64,000 nt of DNA from assembly GCA_009760855.2 (NCBI GenBank), contig WPIO01000009.1:7479001-7543000 (forward strand), written 5' to 3'. Position 1 is the first letter of the stretch. Every line of letters begins with the position of its first letter. Position numbers and translations under genes: made by a program. The notes beneath the pieces are model-generated. The model made no database searches. It had not been told where the DNA came from and was given only the letters and a program-made list of their open reading frames with translations. Positions 11,115 through 22,715 of the stretch are shown piece by piece. The DNA is from Cristatella mucedo (Eukaryota > Bryozoa > Phylactolaemata > Cristatellidae).

Positions 11115-11357
11115 AGGTAGGGCCTCTTTGCTGGTTCTCTTAAATCTATCAGCAGCATTTGAAACTACTGACCACTAGATCCTTCGAGAGCACCTCTCCA
11201 CGTGCCTAGGTATCATTAGTACAGTGCTAAACTGAGTTAGGACATACCTCAATGAGAGGTGTCTGAGTATAGATGTAATGACTGTCGGTCATCTGGCCAG
11301 CCCTTCAAGTATCGAGTACCTCGGGGTTTGGTCTTAGACCCCATATGTTTCACTAAC

Positions 11358-11450
<93 letters not shown>

Positions 11451-12436
11451 CGTTGTCATCGACAGTCGCAATGTTGGCATTCATTTCTATGCCGATAGCA
11501 TCCAGCCCAACCTATCGGTCGACCCTTCTAAGCCTAGCTCTGCATCCGACTCACTTCATTCCATTGCAGCCTGCATCGGCAGCTATCGCACTTGGATGGC
11601 CACTAACTTCTTTAAACTTAACGATGATAAGACCAACCTATTAGGCATGGGAAAACCTAGTGTCAACCAAAAGTTAGACGACATCACTGTCAAGATTGGT
11701 TTGGTCTATCATCGCTCCTGTGCCGTCTGCCTGTACTATGGGCATGCTATTCCAAAACGACTTATCGGATGAGCAGCACATTTTCTCCACAGTCAAGTCG
11801 GCTTACTCTCATCTAAGGTACTCTCATCTAAGGAACATCACCAAAATCAGGGCCTGCTTAGATAAGTGTACGACAGCCAAACTAGCTCGTGCGTTTGTGA
11901 CATCCTGTCTCTACTACTGGAATTGCCTTTATTCAAGACTCTGGACTAGTGCCCTTAATAGTCTGCAAGTAGTGCAAAAGTCGGCAGTTCACCTGGTCTG
12001 TCGTCAATGGCATAGCTGCCTCATCACACCACTTCTGTCACAGCTTCACTGGCTCCTTACCAAGCATCGTGTCGATTTCAAGATCCTCGGTCTGGCTCAC
12101 AGCTCACATTTCAGATCCTCACACCAGCCTACCGATCTGACCTCATTGCTCTTCCAGTGTGCTTTCGCAGCACCCGCTCATCTGCATCAAGTCACCTTGC
12201 CGTTTCTCATACTGAATCACAATCTTTTGGTTACTGAGACTTCAGCTTGTATGCACCAAAAGTCTTGATCTCACTTCCAGCAGCAGTCACCACCTGCAAT
12301 GACCTTGCATCATTCAAGTCTCACCTAAAGACAAGTCTGTTCCGATCAGTTTTCCTTTGCTCCATTGAATTTCCTTTGCATGCTTTTCTGTGCATGGTAC
12401 CGCCCACGTCACTACCTACGCACGTCACTGACCCTT
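11115..12436 (+). mobile_element. L2 copy, RT to 3' end, split by (CT)n
   Basis: The segment starts within the RT domain (reading SAAFETTDH for the usual SAAFDTIDH). It is interrupted by a CT microsatellite at 11362-11447, then resumes with HLRNITKIRACLDK and the C-terminal region. Its 3' sequence (AAAGCACCTTGATGTAGATTAAG) marks a subfamily distinct from the family A copies. Confidence 0.8.
11362..11447. repeat. (CT)n microsatellite inside L2
   Basis: 86 bp of pure CT replace part of the RT coding region. Confidence 0.98.
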
Positions 12437-12444
12437 GGTTATTA

Positions 12445-12830
12445 ATTCTCTTGCAGTGAGTTGTAAAGCACCTTGATGTAGATTAAGTTTTCGTAGGGCG
12501 CTATACAAACGATCTGTTATTATTTATATTATTATTATTGATTCTCTTGCAGTGAGTTGTAAAGCACCTTGATGTAGATTAAGTTTTCGTAGGGCGCTAT
12601 ACAAACGATCTGTTATTATTTTTATTGTTGTTATTGATTCTCTTGCAGTGAGTTGTAAAGCACCTTGATGTAGATTAAGTTTTCGTATGGCGTTATGCAA
12701 ACGATCTGTTATTATTTTTATTATTATTATTGATTCTCTTGCAGTGAGTTGTAAAGCACCTTGATGTAGATTAAGTTTTCGTAGGGCGTTATGCAAACGA
12801 TCTGTTATTATTATTTTTATTATTATTAAT
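12445..12830 (+). repeat. Four tandem 96-bp copies of an L2 3' tail
   Basis: The block starting ATTCTCTTGCAGTGAG recurs at 12445, 12541, 12637 and 12733, exactly 96 bp apart. Each unit contains the terminal L2 sequence (AAAGCACCTTGATG ... GGGCG(C/T)TAT(A/G)CAAACGATC) and its own TTATT tail. Units differ at only a few bases. Confidence 0.95.
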
Positions 12831-13107
12831 GGTTTTGTTATTGTGCATTGTTACCATCGTCTGCTGAGATACAACCGAGGCACCGACCGTTGGACACATT
12901 GGCTATGCAAACTACATTGTGATTTTGAGTTGGAGTGGGCCAGATTGTCTTTTTGCACAGCATAGAAGAATACATAATTATAAATGTAACTATTAAAAAG
13001 CAGCTACCTGTTGGTGATTAGTACTTGTTGGCTTGTACATGTGCGTGCGTGTTTGTGCACTCTTGTGTGTATGCACGAACGTACAAGCATGAGCCCAACC
13101 GTTGCAG
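12831..13107 (+). other. Intron end before the membrane exon
   Basis: Unique sequence ending CCCAACCGTTGCAG at 13094-13107, an acceptable acceptor. A frame extends upstream through this acceptor, so a longer exon beginning near 13021 (after GTGATTAG) is possible. Confidence 0.4.
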
Positions 13108-13189
13108 TAATCGGCATTGTCATCGGTGCCATCGTTGGCTTCGTCTTGCTGTCGTTGTTGCTCTGCTGGCTGCTGTGTCTTCTTCGGAG
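13108..13189 (+). CDS. Transmembrane-segment exon
   Basis: The 82-nt exon encodes 26 whole codons forming one membrane helix. It opens IGIVIGAIVG and ends LLCWLLCLLR, with no charged residue until the final Arg. Gly2, Gly6 and Gly10 make a GxxxGxxxG pattern, associated with helix packing in membrane dimers. Cys19 and Cys23 lie near the cytoplasmic end, a common place for palmitoylation. The exon is followed by GTAAGC at 13190-13195, a strong donor, and the reading frame stops within that donor (GG TAA), as expected at a true exon edge. It enters in phase 1 and leaves in phase 2. The lectin exon ends in phase 1 and the tail exon at 22154 begins in phase 2, so this is the likely membrane anchor joining them. 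A standalone chance hydrophobic frame is the alternative. Confidence 0.6.
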
Positions 13190-13407
13190 GTAAGCTTCTA
13201 CAGCAACTGATTGTCGAATAAGTCTTTGTGAGCAGTATTTTGTTTGTATGCTTACGTAAAGGTGGTATGACCTTAAAATGGTGCTTTGCTTTTTTATCTA
13301 CTGATCATTGCAAAGCCCTGGATCCATTTGTATTACCAAATATTTGTTTTAACTAAAGTTTTTTTGAGCAGTGCTCAGAGAGTATGGAATAGGTGATCCC
13401 TTCCTAG

Positions 13408-13585
13408 CCGTGATGGCACACTAGGTAAGGCGGTTGCTTTCACGACCTCGGTCCCGAGGTCGTGGGTTCGATTCCTGCGGTGGGCGATCCTTCATCGCCA
13501 CTGCAAGCGGTGGTGATAGCCTTAAAGGCTCTTCTGTCGCTATACAAAAAGAGGCTGTTTAATCAGCTAGGATTTATTTATTTCC
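13408..13585 (+). mobile_element. SINE-1 copy (good reference copy)
   Basis: tRNA-derived head: TGGCACACTAGGTAAGG, then a 10-bp palindrome (ACGACCTCGG / CCGAGGTCGT) and a perfect B box GGTTCGATTCC. The body has CACTGCAAGCGGTGGTGATAG and CTCTTCTGTCGCTATAC, ending TTTAATCAGCTAGG with a TTTATTTATT tail. Confidence 0.85.
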
Positions 13586-13904
13586 TGCTTGATTGACGAC
13601 TGAGGGAGATAACTCTACTGCTCGATTGGACCCAAGGCAATTGAAGCATAACCGCCTTCATTGCTCTGCAAAGTCTCTACTGCTATGCATATCTGGTTGC
13701 ACTGGCTTTTGGCCTGTGCTTTCCTATGTGGGGACGGAAAGTTGTGGATGGGTCTCACTACAGAATCGCTCGAAGAGTAGTAGTACAAGTTTGTAATTGC
13801 AAAACGAACAGTGCTCGAGGGCTAATGAACCGGACTCGTAGTACTCAATACCGGCTAACTAATTATGCTCGATCAAAGGGTGACTTAGAAACTGGAAAGC
13901 CTAA
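13586..13904. other. Unassigned intron sequence
   Basis: No exon or repeat recognised. Confidence 0.35.
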
Positions 13905-15290
13905 CTCTCCCTGTCGGTTCTACCAGCATATCTCCTCCAGCCTCTTCCCAGAATCTCGGTGTGTCCTCTTCCAAAGAAATCCTCTTCCAAAAGGACTTGT
14001 CACTGGATGAGTACATCAGCTCCACTGCCAAGGCTGCCTTCCTTCTTCTAAGGAACGTTGCAAATAATTTGGGCTTGCTAGGATAAGTCAGCACAGCTAA
14101 GCTGGTTCATGCATATGTGACATCCCAACTAGACTTCTGTAACTCAGTGCTTGTAGGTCTTCCTGCACGTGCAATTACCCACTTACAGTTGGTAAACTGC
14201 CCTTCCTATCAAAGACGCGCATGAATATCGGCAGCTTGATTTGCTTAATCTTTCCGCAGAGTTTGATGCTATTGATCCCAAAGTCCTTCTCGAATGCCTC
14301 TCATCTCGCCCGGGCATCATTGGCACTGGACTGCAATAGTTTAGATCCTACCTCAGTCGGAGACTCCAGAGCATTGATGTCAACAGGCAACAATCATCAG
14401 AGAAATCCCTTTAAGTAGAGGGAAACCCAGGGCTCTGTGCTTGGTCTGCCTATTTTCCCAATTGATACTCTCCCTCTTGCCGATGTATCGCCGTGCACAC
14501 TCTAGATTTTCAGTTCTCTGCAGATGACACACAGTTATTATATACTTATGCTTTGATCCCTCCCAGCCTCCAAGCGTGTCAAAAGTTTCTCAACTCTCTT
14601 GCTGCATACATATTGTCGACATTTGCACTCTAATGCTCAAAATCGGCTCTGCCAGCATATTTCCTGTGTGATCTGCACACAGCTAGGTGTCCTGTTCCAA
14701 AGTGACCTTTCACTAGACGATCACATCAGCTCCACTGTCAAATCTGCCTGCTTTCAGCTGCATAGCATTGCAAATATTTAGGTCGGCTTAGACAGGGAGA
14801 CTACAACCAAGTTAGTCCATGCATTTGCGACAGCCTCGTTTTCTGTAATTCACAGCTTGCCGGTCTACCAGCCTGTGATATCAGGCATTACAGTTGGTGC
14901 ACCACTCTTCGGCCAGGCTTGTCTGTTGTGAGCATGTCAGTTGCCACATTGCATCGCTTCTTGCCTGCACCCTCTCCCAATCGGGCAACATATCGAAATT
15001 AAGGTTCTGTCACTCACTTTAACATTCATCCTCAGGCTCTAGCCTACCTATCATAGCTACTCCCCAAGTAGGCTAGGCATCGTACCACCTGCTCTTCTGA
15101 CCCAAATCATTTAGGTATGCCTCGAACCAACCTCAACTCCTTTGCAAATCGTGCCTTTTAGACCACGTTATGCATGTTGACACTGTTAATGTTCCCTCAA
15201 TCACACGGTCATCCTTTACAGCATATGTAAACAATCTAGAGAGAAATTAAGTTCCGTGAGGATGCAATACAAATGTATTATTATTATTAC
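13905..15290 (+). mobile_element. L2 copy or copies, highly degenerate
   Basis: Recognisable pieces include KDLSLDEYISSTAKAAFLL, then a restart at about 14230 with AIDPKVLLECLSS (RT N-terminal side), SDLSLDDHISSTVKSACFQLHSIANI, and a 3' end with an ATT tail at 15276-15290. The order implies at least two overlapping truncated copies. Confidence 0.75.
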
Positions 15291-15660
15291 ACAATTCGGC
15301 TGCTAGACTTTTCTGTCGTAAAGGTTGCACCTGCCACTTCACACCACTACTCACCAATCTGTACTGGGTGCCTATCAAGCAGCGTACCGACCTCAAGATT
15401 GTGTCATTCACCTTTAGATCTCTCTATTCTTATGCTCCGGCCTACCGGCTCTGCATTAGTTTCACATCAGGCTTTCCGTGGCACCACCTGCTATTCTGAC
15501 TCAGGTCGATCGCTTGTGTCCATCACTAACTTCAAATCCCTCGGAGCCCTTGTCGAAGTTACTATGCCTTCAAAGCTTGGTACTCCGACTTGCATCATGC
15601 TATCTCCTGATTTGACTGCATTCAAATAGAGGCTGAGAACCTACCTGTTCCATCCTTAGC
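15291..15660 (+). mobile_element. L2 C-terminal ORF2 fragment
   Basis: Diverged block related to the HYSPICTGCL ... TDLKIVSFTF region and to TPTCIMLSPDLTAFK. Confidence 0.6.
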
Positions 15661-15954
15661 CTTTCCTCTGTCCGAGTGAATGGAACTCCTGTAGTATGGT
15701 TGTACGTTAAGAAACTGTGCACTTTGTGACTAAGGGCAACGGTGTCGTGCTTGTGTTTAGTACCCCAGTAGACCTGTTCTTTTTCCGTGTGCTTTGCTTA
15801 CCTGTGCATGATTGAGTGAGTGTTACTGGCTAGGATGCTACTAACCAGTGGTCGTGTCTGTTGTATGCTTTTAATGCTTGTCCGAAGATTTTTTTACTTT
15901 AATTAATTTAATTAAGCATTGCTTTTGCATACTTGCCTGAACAGGATGTTTTTC
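15661..15954. other. Unassigned
   Basis: No exon or repeat recognised. Confidence 0.35.

Positions 15955-16013
<59 letters not shown>
15955..16013. repeat. (TA)n microsatellite
   Basis: About 58 bp of TA, immediately before a family B L2 end. Confidence 0.98.
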
Positions 16014-16015
<2 letters not shown>

Positions 16016-16136
16016 CTTCTACTGTTGGCTACCGAATGCGTACCGAAAGCCGCTTAGGCTACGAGTTTGCTATACAAACGTAACATCCACATGGTCTTTA
16101 TGACTTTGTGGAGTTACAGACGGAGATACATCACAT
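16016..16136 (+). mobile_element. L2 family B, 3' end
   Basis: CTACCGAATGCGTACCGAAAG followed by the family B terminus ending GGAGATACATCACATT. A short internal deletion removes the CTCTCCTGC stretch. Confidence 0.8.
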
Positions 16137-16224
16137 TATATTGCTTCACTTCTATTACTTTACTTCTCTATTACTTTACGTTTATTCAGTTTTTTATTAC
16201 TTATACTGCTTTTATTTACTTGTA

Positions 16225-16318
16225 TACTACTTATATTGCTTCTCTTGCTGTAAGTTGTAAAGCTACTGAATGGAGATGAAGTTTTGAGGGCACTCTATAA
16301 AAGACGTAACATTTATTA
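16225..16318 (+). mobile_element. L2 3' tail fragment
   Basis: TTCTCTTGCTGTAAGTTGTAAAGC ... GAGGGCACTCTATAAAAG with a TTATTA tail. It is close to the subfamily arrayed at 12445. Confidence 0.65.
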
Positions 16319-16394
16319 CTAGTATAGTATTACCATTGTTATTAGTACTACTATTATTATAGTTATTATTGTAGTATATCTAGAATAAAGGGTT

Positions 16395-17225
16395 GGCTCC
16401 TGAAAATGCTATACCATTCCCTCACTGGTCTTTACTGGCAGACAAACTTAGCGCAGCCATAATTAAGGTTTTTAGTACTTCTGTGGATATTGTGGTCGTT
16501 CTCAAGTCCTTCAAATCGGCCACCGTTAGACCTATGAATTGGATTCAGATGTCCTAGCAAACTGTCACCCAATTTCCCTTCTTTTTTTGTCAACGATTCT
16601 TGAAAAGATTATCGCTAAGCAGCTTGTAGCACACATTGAAAAGAATAGATTTTCAGAGTAATTAATTTCAGTCGGGTTTAAAGCGACGCCACGACTCTGC
16701 TCCTGCTCTTCTCCTTGTAATCAACGACATCCTATGCAGCAACTACGACGACCGGAATGTCACGTGCCCTAGCGCTGCTAGATTTATCAGCTGCCTTCAA
16801 CACTATTGATCACGATATCCTACTTGAACAACTGAGAACAATGTCGGTGTAGCAGATGAGGCACTGGCATGGTTCGAATCCTACTTGTCCGATCGCGTTA
16901 AATCTGTGTCGTGTGGGGTTAGGTCTCGCCCATCAGACCAGTCATCCGTGGAATCTCACAAGGGTCCGTCCTCGGTCTGTTGCTATTCTCCAATTATACT
17001 GAATCTCTAGGAAAAGTGATTTGGGCTCATGGGATCGGGTATCACTTCTGTGCTGACGACACTCAGCTGTATTTGTCATTTAAACTGTCAGAATCTGCTG
17101 AAGCGGTTGATAAACTAAATGCTTGCCTTACAGATATTCGATCCAAGATGTCAGCAAATTTTCTTAAAATGACAATATGACAGTATTAGGGAACTACTAC
17201 TCATAGGACACCCCAAGCGTGCTGC
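16395..17225 (+). mobile_element. L2 family C, RT-domain fragment (old)
   Basis: This older LINE copy encodes STILEKIIAKQLVAHIEKN, then DLSAAFNTIDHDILLEQ, then the RT active-site motif as [11 protein letters not shown] and finally a KMSANFLKM block. Frameshifts and stops separate the pieces. Sequence differs from families A and B, so it is a distinct lineage in the L2 clade. Confidence 0.8.
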
Positions 17226-17284
17226 TGGGCTAGGTCGACCGCTTTCTATTTGATGAGATGATCCCAATGACCACGATACACTGC

Positions 17285-18245
17285 GATACAGCTGCCATTT
17301 CCTCAATAAACGTTAAGAAAACTACAGTTTTGATTCCAAATTATGAACGGTATTACGGGTTTACCCTCCAAATTTCATGCAATTGTACTTGCTCGTTCTT
17401 GGGCTGCGGCCTAAAATGGCCCGGGCAAGCCAGCCATTTACACATTCGAATGGGGAAAGCAGCTGCTATTTCCGAAAAATGCTTAGCAAAACTGCATTGT
17501 TATTTAAATTGAAAATAACAGTGTGGCACATTTGCCCACCAGATTTTACGCAATTGCACTGCTTGTTCTCGTGCTGTGGCCTTCGATCGCCCGGCCCAAA
17601 TGGCCCGGCCCAAATGGCCCGGCCCAAATGGCCCGGCCCAAAACGTTCGAACTGCAACAAAGCTGCTATTTCCACAAAAAGCTTTGCAAAACTGCGATTT
17701 TGATTCCAAATTATAGACAGTTTTCTAAGTTTACACACAAGCCTTCGTACGATTTTGCCTGTGCGTTTCTCATTCTATGGCCACCATTGGCCCGGCCCAG
17801 ATGGCAGCCCTAAATAATCGAACCGTGATACAGCTGCTATTTCCACGAAAAGCTTCGTGCAACCGGTTTTTATTTAAAATAATAGAGAACAGCATGCCAG
17901 GTTTCCCCCACCAAATTTCAGCCTATTTCGCTTATGCCTCTTCAGGCTATGACCCCCGATGGCCCGTCCCAAATGGCAGCCCTAAATAGTCAAACTGCAG
18001 TACACTTGCCATTTCAGCAAAAAGCTTTGCCCAGCTGTGGTTTCGATTGCCAATTATAGCAAGCAATGTTTCAGGTTTACCCACCAAATGTCATGAGAGT
18101 GCGATTGCCTGTTCTAAAGCTATGGGCTCTAACTGCTCGGGCCAGCCAGCCTCCCTAAATAATCGAACCGAGATACAGCTGCCATTTCCATAACAGGCAT
18201 CGTGCAATTACTGATTTTGATTCAACATTATAGACAGCAGTGTTC
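17285..18245. repeat. Tandem satellite with a period of about 171 bp, 5-6 diverged units
   Basis: The marker AGCTGC(C/T)ATTTCC or its variant occurs at 17290, 17461, 17661, 17832, 18004 and 18177. Spacings are 171, 200, 171, 172 and 173 bp. The 200-bp interval is enlarged by about three copies of a 14-bp subunit (CCCGGCCCAAATGG) at roughly 17588-17640. Each unit also carries a TTTTGATTCCAAATTATA block and a CCACCAAATTT-like block. Units are well diverged, so the array is old. Confidence 0.85.
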
Positions 18246-21200
18246 CGTAAGCAGTCAATGTCTGCTAAGAGTGGGGGAAGATGTTCTGCAAGTGCAGTTT
18301 CCACCTGGCCCGAGCGATATTTAATGCCGATTTCATTTTCATGTTGGAGCCCCTACATTCGCATGCAATTTCGCTATTGCCATGATTCGCAAGAGCAGAG
18401 CATTCTTCCAAATACGGCAGTTAACTAAAGCAGGTTGGGATTACTGCTTTAGAGTTACTATTTATTGGGTACACCCAATGAATTGAGCACTCGACGAGCT
18501 TGACTGATCAGTTCACACAATAAGATGTTTGCGATGGGCTAAATATATAGCATAGGGCTCCTGAGAAGCCACGCTTGCAATTAAGCTGGCATTTACCACT
18601 AAACGCCACTCCTGGCAGAGCCAGTAAGGGTGAGCATTGAACGTACCCACCCTGGTGGGAAGCATGTGCCACCCGAAGAGATCCTGCGTCTTGCTTCTGT
18701 AGCTACGAAAAAAGCTGCATCCTTAAGCACTGTGCAGTGCAGTGCACGCCTCTTGATTATATGTAAACTACCACGGCTATTATATATTTACATTATCACT
18801 GGGTCACAGTGACTTACAAATCCGAGGCCGAATTACCCCGGGTGCTTCCTCTTGGTAGTCTGCTATGGAAAGGGATTACTTTTTGCTGAGTATACCTCGG
18901 GATATGAATATACTGCTGTTTAAGTGTAGCATCACGTTAGTGTCAGAAGTCTGTGCGGCGCCTTTTTTATTTCAGAAACCGGGTACCCGTTTGTAGCTGC
19001 CGGCAATAAATTTAACACGAACGAGTAAGCCGGCCGGCTGGCTGGCTTGCTTGCCCTCGAAGGTCTATGGTCACCTGCTCATTTATGGGCTATGACGTGT
19101 TCTGTTCTTCCTAGAGACCTTAGTCGAAGCAAGTTATGACTTGAAAGTCAGACAAATAGTTTGTAATCTGCATGTGCGTTCTCATGATTAGTCAGCCCGT
19201 GGACTCTACGAGAGGCAGCACACGGGCGAATTTCGTGGGTTGGCTTATCATGCCGGGTTGATTAATTGTGCTCTATTAGTATTATTTGTGCACTAGTAGT
19301 ATGGACCTGGGAGAATCGAGTTTGAGTAATCAGCATTCTTGGAAAACTGAGAAGGCATTTGTAATGTTACCTACTTGGCATTGAGAGGCATGCTGAAGTG
19401 AAATGCTGCCAAGGCATTTGAATACGTGGCATCTCCATGTGGTGGTGCATCGCGCCCCTGATGTGGCACAGTTCTTGTCCTTGTCAGCCCCCGGGCTGGA
19501 GGAAGAGGAGCGAGAGAAAGTACTGATTCAGCTTTTGAACCTTTAGCTACAATACGACCTCCCTTTGAAGTCAGCCTCAGAGGTACCTGCCGTAACAATT
19601 TTTCGCGATGTCCCGTCGATTCGAAGCCGGTTCAGATAAGCCGTGTGACCATATCATGCGAACGATGGATCTAGCTCTGCAATTGCAACCCCACATTTGA
19701 GCTAGAGCTAGAGGATGTCTTTGCATCGGTTTTCCTGCTGCTCTTGACGAAGCGAAATCTAGAGCAGGGACTATTTGCATTTCACCATCATTTCTCTGTA
19801 CCTCGACTTAATATTCTGATGTAATTGGCAAGAAACTCTCGGGGCTGCCACGTGGCACGTGGCAGCTCTCCCTTCTTCGGCACACGGATCATCTTGGTGG
19901 GGTGTGGTATCATCAGGAGCTTTTATTCTAAGATGCCGGAGGTGATTTGCCTAGCCACGCAGAGCAACTTTTGTCATCGTCGGTCAGAAGGGGTCTTCGT
20001 GCAGCCAACGTGAAATCCGTTGACAGGAAGGCCGCCTTTCATCGTTTCACCTCGCTGCACGCCTCGTTGCATTAGCCTCTAAAGTCTCTGCTATGGTGTC
20101 TTGCTATGCTTATGCAGCAAGGGTTCTTTCGTTGTTGCTGAGGATCGGGAAGCCCTCGATGTGCATTTTTTGTTCTCTCTGCTGATTGTAGCAGAGAGTC
20201 GTTGACGAATCGTTATTGTCGTAGACATTCAGCCATTTAATTGCGTGTGCTCTGACAGACTTAATAGTATGTGTAAGTTCCAGTGTCTTGGAGCTGCTTA
20301 ACAAAAGCAGATGTCGCTCACGATATTAGCCAAGGAAAGGGGGTCAGCCAAGTTGGTGTCCCTAGGGAAGGTAAATCCCCCAGGAAACTGGGCACCAACC
20401 CGGGCCGCATGGGTTCAGCTAACCGTCAGTGACCAAATTTATAGGTCCGAGTGAGAATTTTCGGCATGTAGTCGTTGTTCGAGCAAGAGCCTTTGTACAG
20501 GTCTTGTACCCAAGGGAGACGGGTGGCTGAATTTCTAGGAATCGAAGATCATTCAGCCGTACTACAGGTATTTATTTGTACTACCCTTGAAGGCTTTGTT
20601 AGCATTTTAGGAAGAGCTGCAACAACGGATTTGCCATAGTCTTTCCATCGAGGAACTGGGGCACTAGGGGAACCTTGGAAGGCCTTTTTTGGTAATATTC
20701 TTTAGTTCTAGAGCAAGAAAGAATATAAATAAATAAAGGATCGAATAAAATGATAATAATAACAATAAAAGGATCGAAATGGATGAGTTAAACTTCCCCA
20801 AGTCCCAATGATGACACGACATGGTCTTCTTTTGTTCTAGTATGGCGGTATCGCTTTTGAGGGTTTACCTCTCTATAAAACCAGATGACGGCTTTTGCTT
20901 CATATGGACTCCGTTCTAGTTCTCCTTCTGAATAACTGTGTCGTCAATCCCCGTTTATTGAATAAAGAAACCCAGATCCGCATATTATACAAATGTCGTG
21001 CCACTACACTGCCACTTAAAAGTGCCGAGTCCCGAAAGAGATTTTGGTTACCCGGTTTTCACATTAGGAGTTAAGCTGTTCAGTCGCTTATTCGTAAGTT
21101 GACCGACCGATGATATCTGCAAGATCGAATTTAATGTTTAAACTCTAACGGTTGACTCAAAGAACTTGAAGGTGGTCGGTGATGGGTGGCCTAGAGGCGG

Positions 21201-22153
21201 TCGCCGTGGCGACCGTCGGTCCGAAGTACCCGCTCGAGATCTGCTGCATGAATAGACGGCGGCAGTGCGCAAAAAGGCAGGCAGAGCACGGAAAGTGGTG
21301 GACTTGCCTGCCGGATGATGATATCTTACCCCAGAGTACAAGCCAGTTGCGACTCTGGTAAGGTACGATTTTCGAAAACACTGCAGCCTCATGAATCACA
21401 CCGACCATGATCCTCAATGTCTTGTGTTTGTCAAGTGATTCAGCAAAGGCTGATATGGAGTGCTGCCCTCTAGTCAAGGAAGGTGCAAAGCAAGGGCGGT
21501 CCCACAATTGTTGTGATTGAGAATCTTGTCGGTCACGTATGTTTCGATGGAATCGGTGGCGCACGAGCCCAGACTGCGATTGCTTTGGTCGCCATAGCTC
21601 CCCCTGTGCTACCCGAATTTTTCAAGCGACAACATGATTGGACAGTGTGATTGGACATTACTCAAATGAACAAAGGCAAGGCAGCAAAGAGCTTGGACCA
21701 AGAGCCCACTCTGACTGAGCTTTTCGTGTGGGCCAGCAGCTGTGGCAGATTTGAATGCCTGATGCAGGCAGCGTCTGCAGCGTCTGCCGACGACGAGCTC
21801 CTGTTCCTTTTGCTCCCTTCCCCTCTCTTTCTTGTGTTCGCAGCCACTGAGCTGCAATCTGCATCTGCACCGGCAGCTACTCGTATATGTATTCATATGT
21901 AGCCATTCGTGTCGCGTGGAGCCGATAGTGACTCGTACGGTCTATAGTGACCGGTCGGCGCACGTGGTAGCACCACTGTAGTAGCGGCTGTCGGTCGGTC
22001 GTAAGTTGACTCGCTATCTCTCTTTATCTTTGCGTTTGACATTGCTTCCGCCCAGAGCATGCGATCGTCCGAGAGCGGAAGTTGTCAGATTCCTGCATGA
22101 AGTGCCGCAGCCAGTGGTTTCCACCGTCGTGATCTTATCTTGCTCTGTTCCAG
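18246..22153. other. Long intron stretch without a recognised gene
   Basis: Mostly unique sequence. A-rich AATAAATAAAGG sequence lies near 20727. Strong splice-like signals at 21843 (TTGTGTTCGCAG) and 22001 (GTAAGT) bound a 157-nt segment that does not keep the receptor frame. The end, CTTGCTCTGTTCCAG at 22139-22153, is a very good acceptor for the next exon. Confidence 0.45.
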
Positions 22154-22715
22154 CACTTTGTGCGATCGCCTGAAGGCGCGCAGTCGCTTGCGGCGGCGGG
22201 CGACCAGCGGGCGACCGTCGTTTTCCGACGCCTCCATCGCCACCGTGAGCAGGCCGGCTGCAAGCCAGGCCAGGCCGGTCCGCGAAGCGCTGGCCAGCAC
22301 TGCCATCGAGGCGAGGGAGGCCAACGACCTGAACGAGCAGCTGGAGACATCGGAGCAGCAGCAGCAGCAGCAGCAGCTGCTGCTGCTCCGACCGGGCGCT
22401 CCACCAGGTGGTGTCAGCAGCAGCAGCAGCAGGCCTCCGGAGCTCAACGTCACCGAAGCCGCAGTGAACGACGTCGAGCTGAAGCCGCTCCGGCTGCAGC
22501 CGCAGAAGCGGAGCGGCAAGATAAGGAACGACGGTGGCACCTCGCTCGGCAGCGGTGACGGGACGGCTCTGCACGGTGACGGCGCTGCAGACGGTGGCAG
22601 CCCCCGTCTTGAGCGAGCAGTGAGCATTGAGGACAATGTGCTCGCCGCGAACGCAGACGTGCCGTACGAGAAGGAGCAGTTCACGAGGAGTCTGCAGCAT
22701 CTGGACGAGGCTTGA
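22154..22715 (+). CDS. Terminal exon: basic, polyQ cytoplasmic tail
   Basis: The exon starts after CTTGCTCTGTTCCAG and ends with TGA at 22713-22715, giving about 186 residues. It opens TLCDRLKARSRLRRRATSG, a strongly basic stretch that fits the cytoplasmic side of a membrane helix (stop-transfer). RRATS resembles a basophilic kinase site. A short helical region (EALASTAIEAREANDLNEQ) leads into seven Gln, four Leu, then a five-Ser run, followed by a low-complexity Gly/Asp section and VPYEKEQFTRSLQHLDEA at the end. The lone late Tyr does not match a classical ITIM or ITAM. It begins in phase 2, matching the membrane exon (AG + C = Ser). CAG and CTG runs at 22352-22389 can fold back. Family unknown. 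The antisense frame is long too but lacks splice support. Confidence 0.6.

Noticed and set aside
13408-13500. tRNA-like A and B boxes
   Set aside because: They belong to SINE heads repeated across the window; no complete cloverleaf with acceptor stem was found.
17285-18245. Repeat-spacer pattern resembling a CRISPR array
   Set aside because: The whole unit repeats with divergence, there are no unique spacers, and the DNA is eukaryotic.
21844-22000. Segment with a strong acceptor and GTAAGT donor just before the tail exon
   Set aside because: At 157 nt it breaks the phase between the membrane and tail exons, and the phase-2 frame meets TGA at once. It could be a non-coding exon of another transcript.
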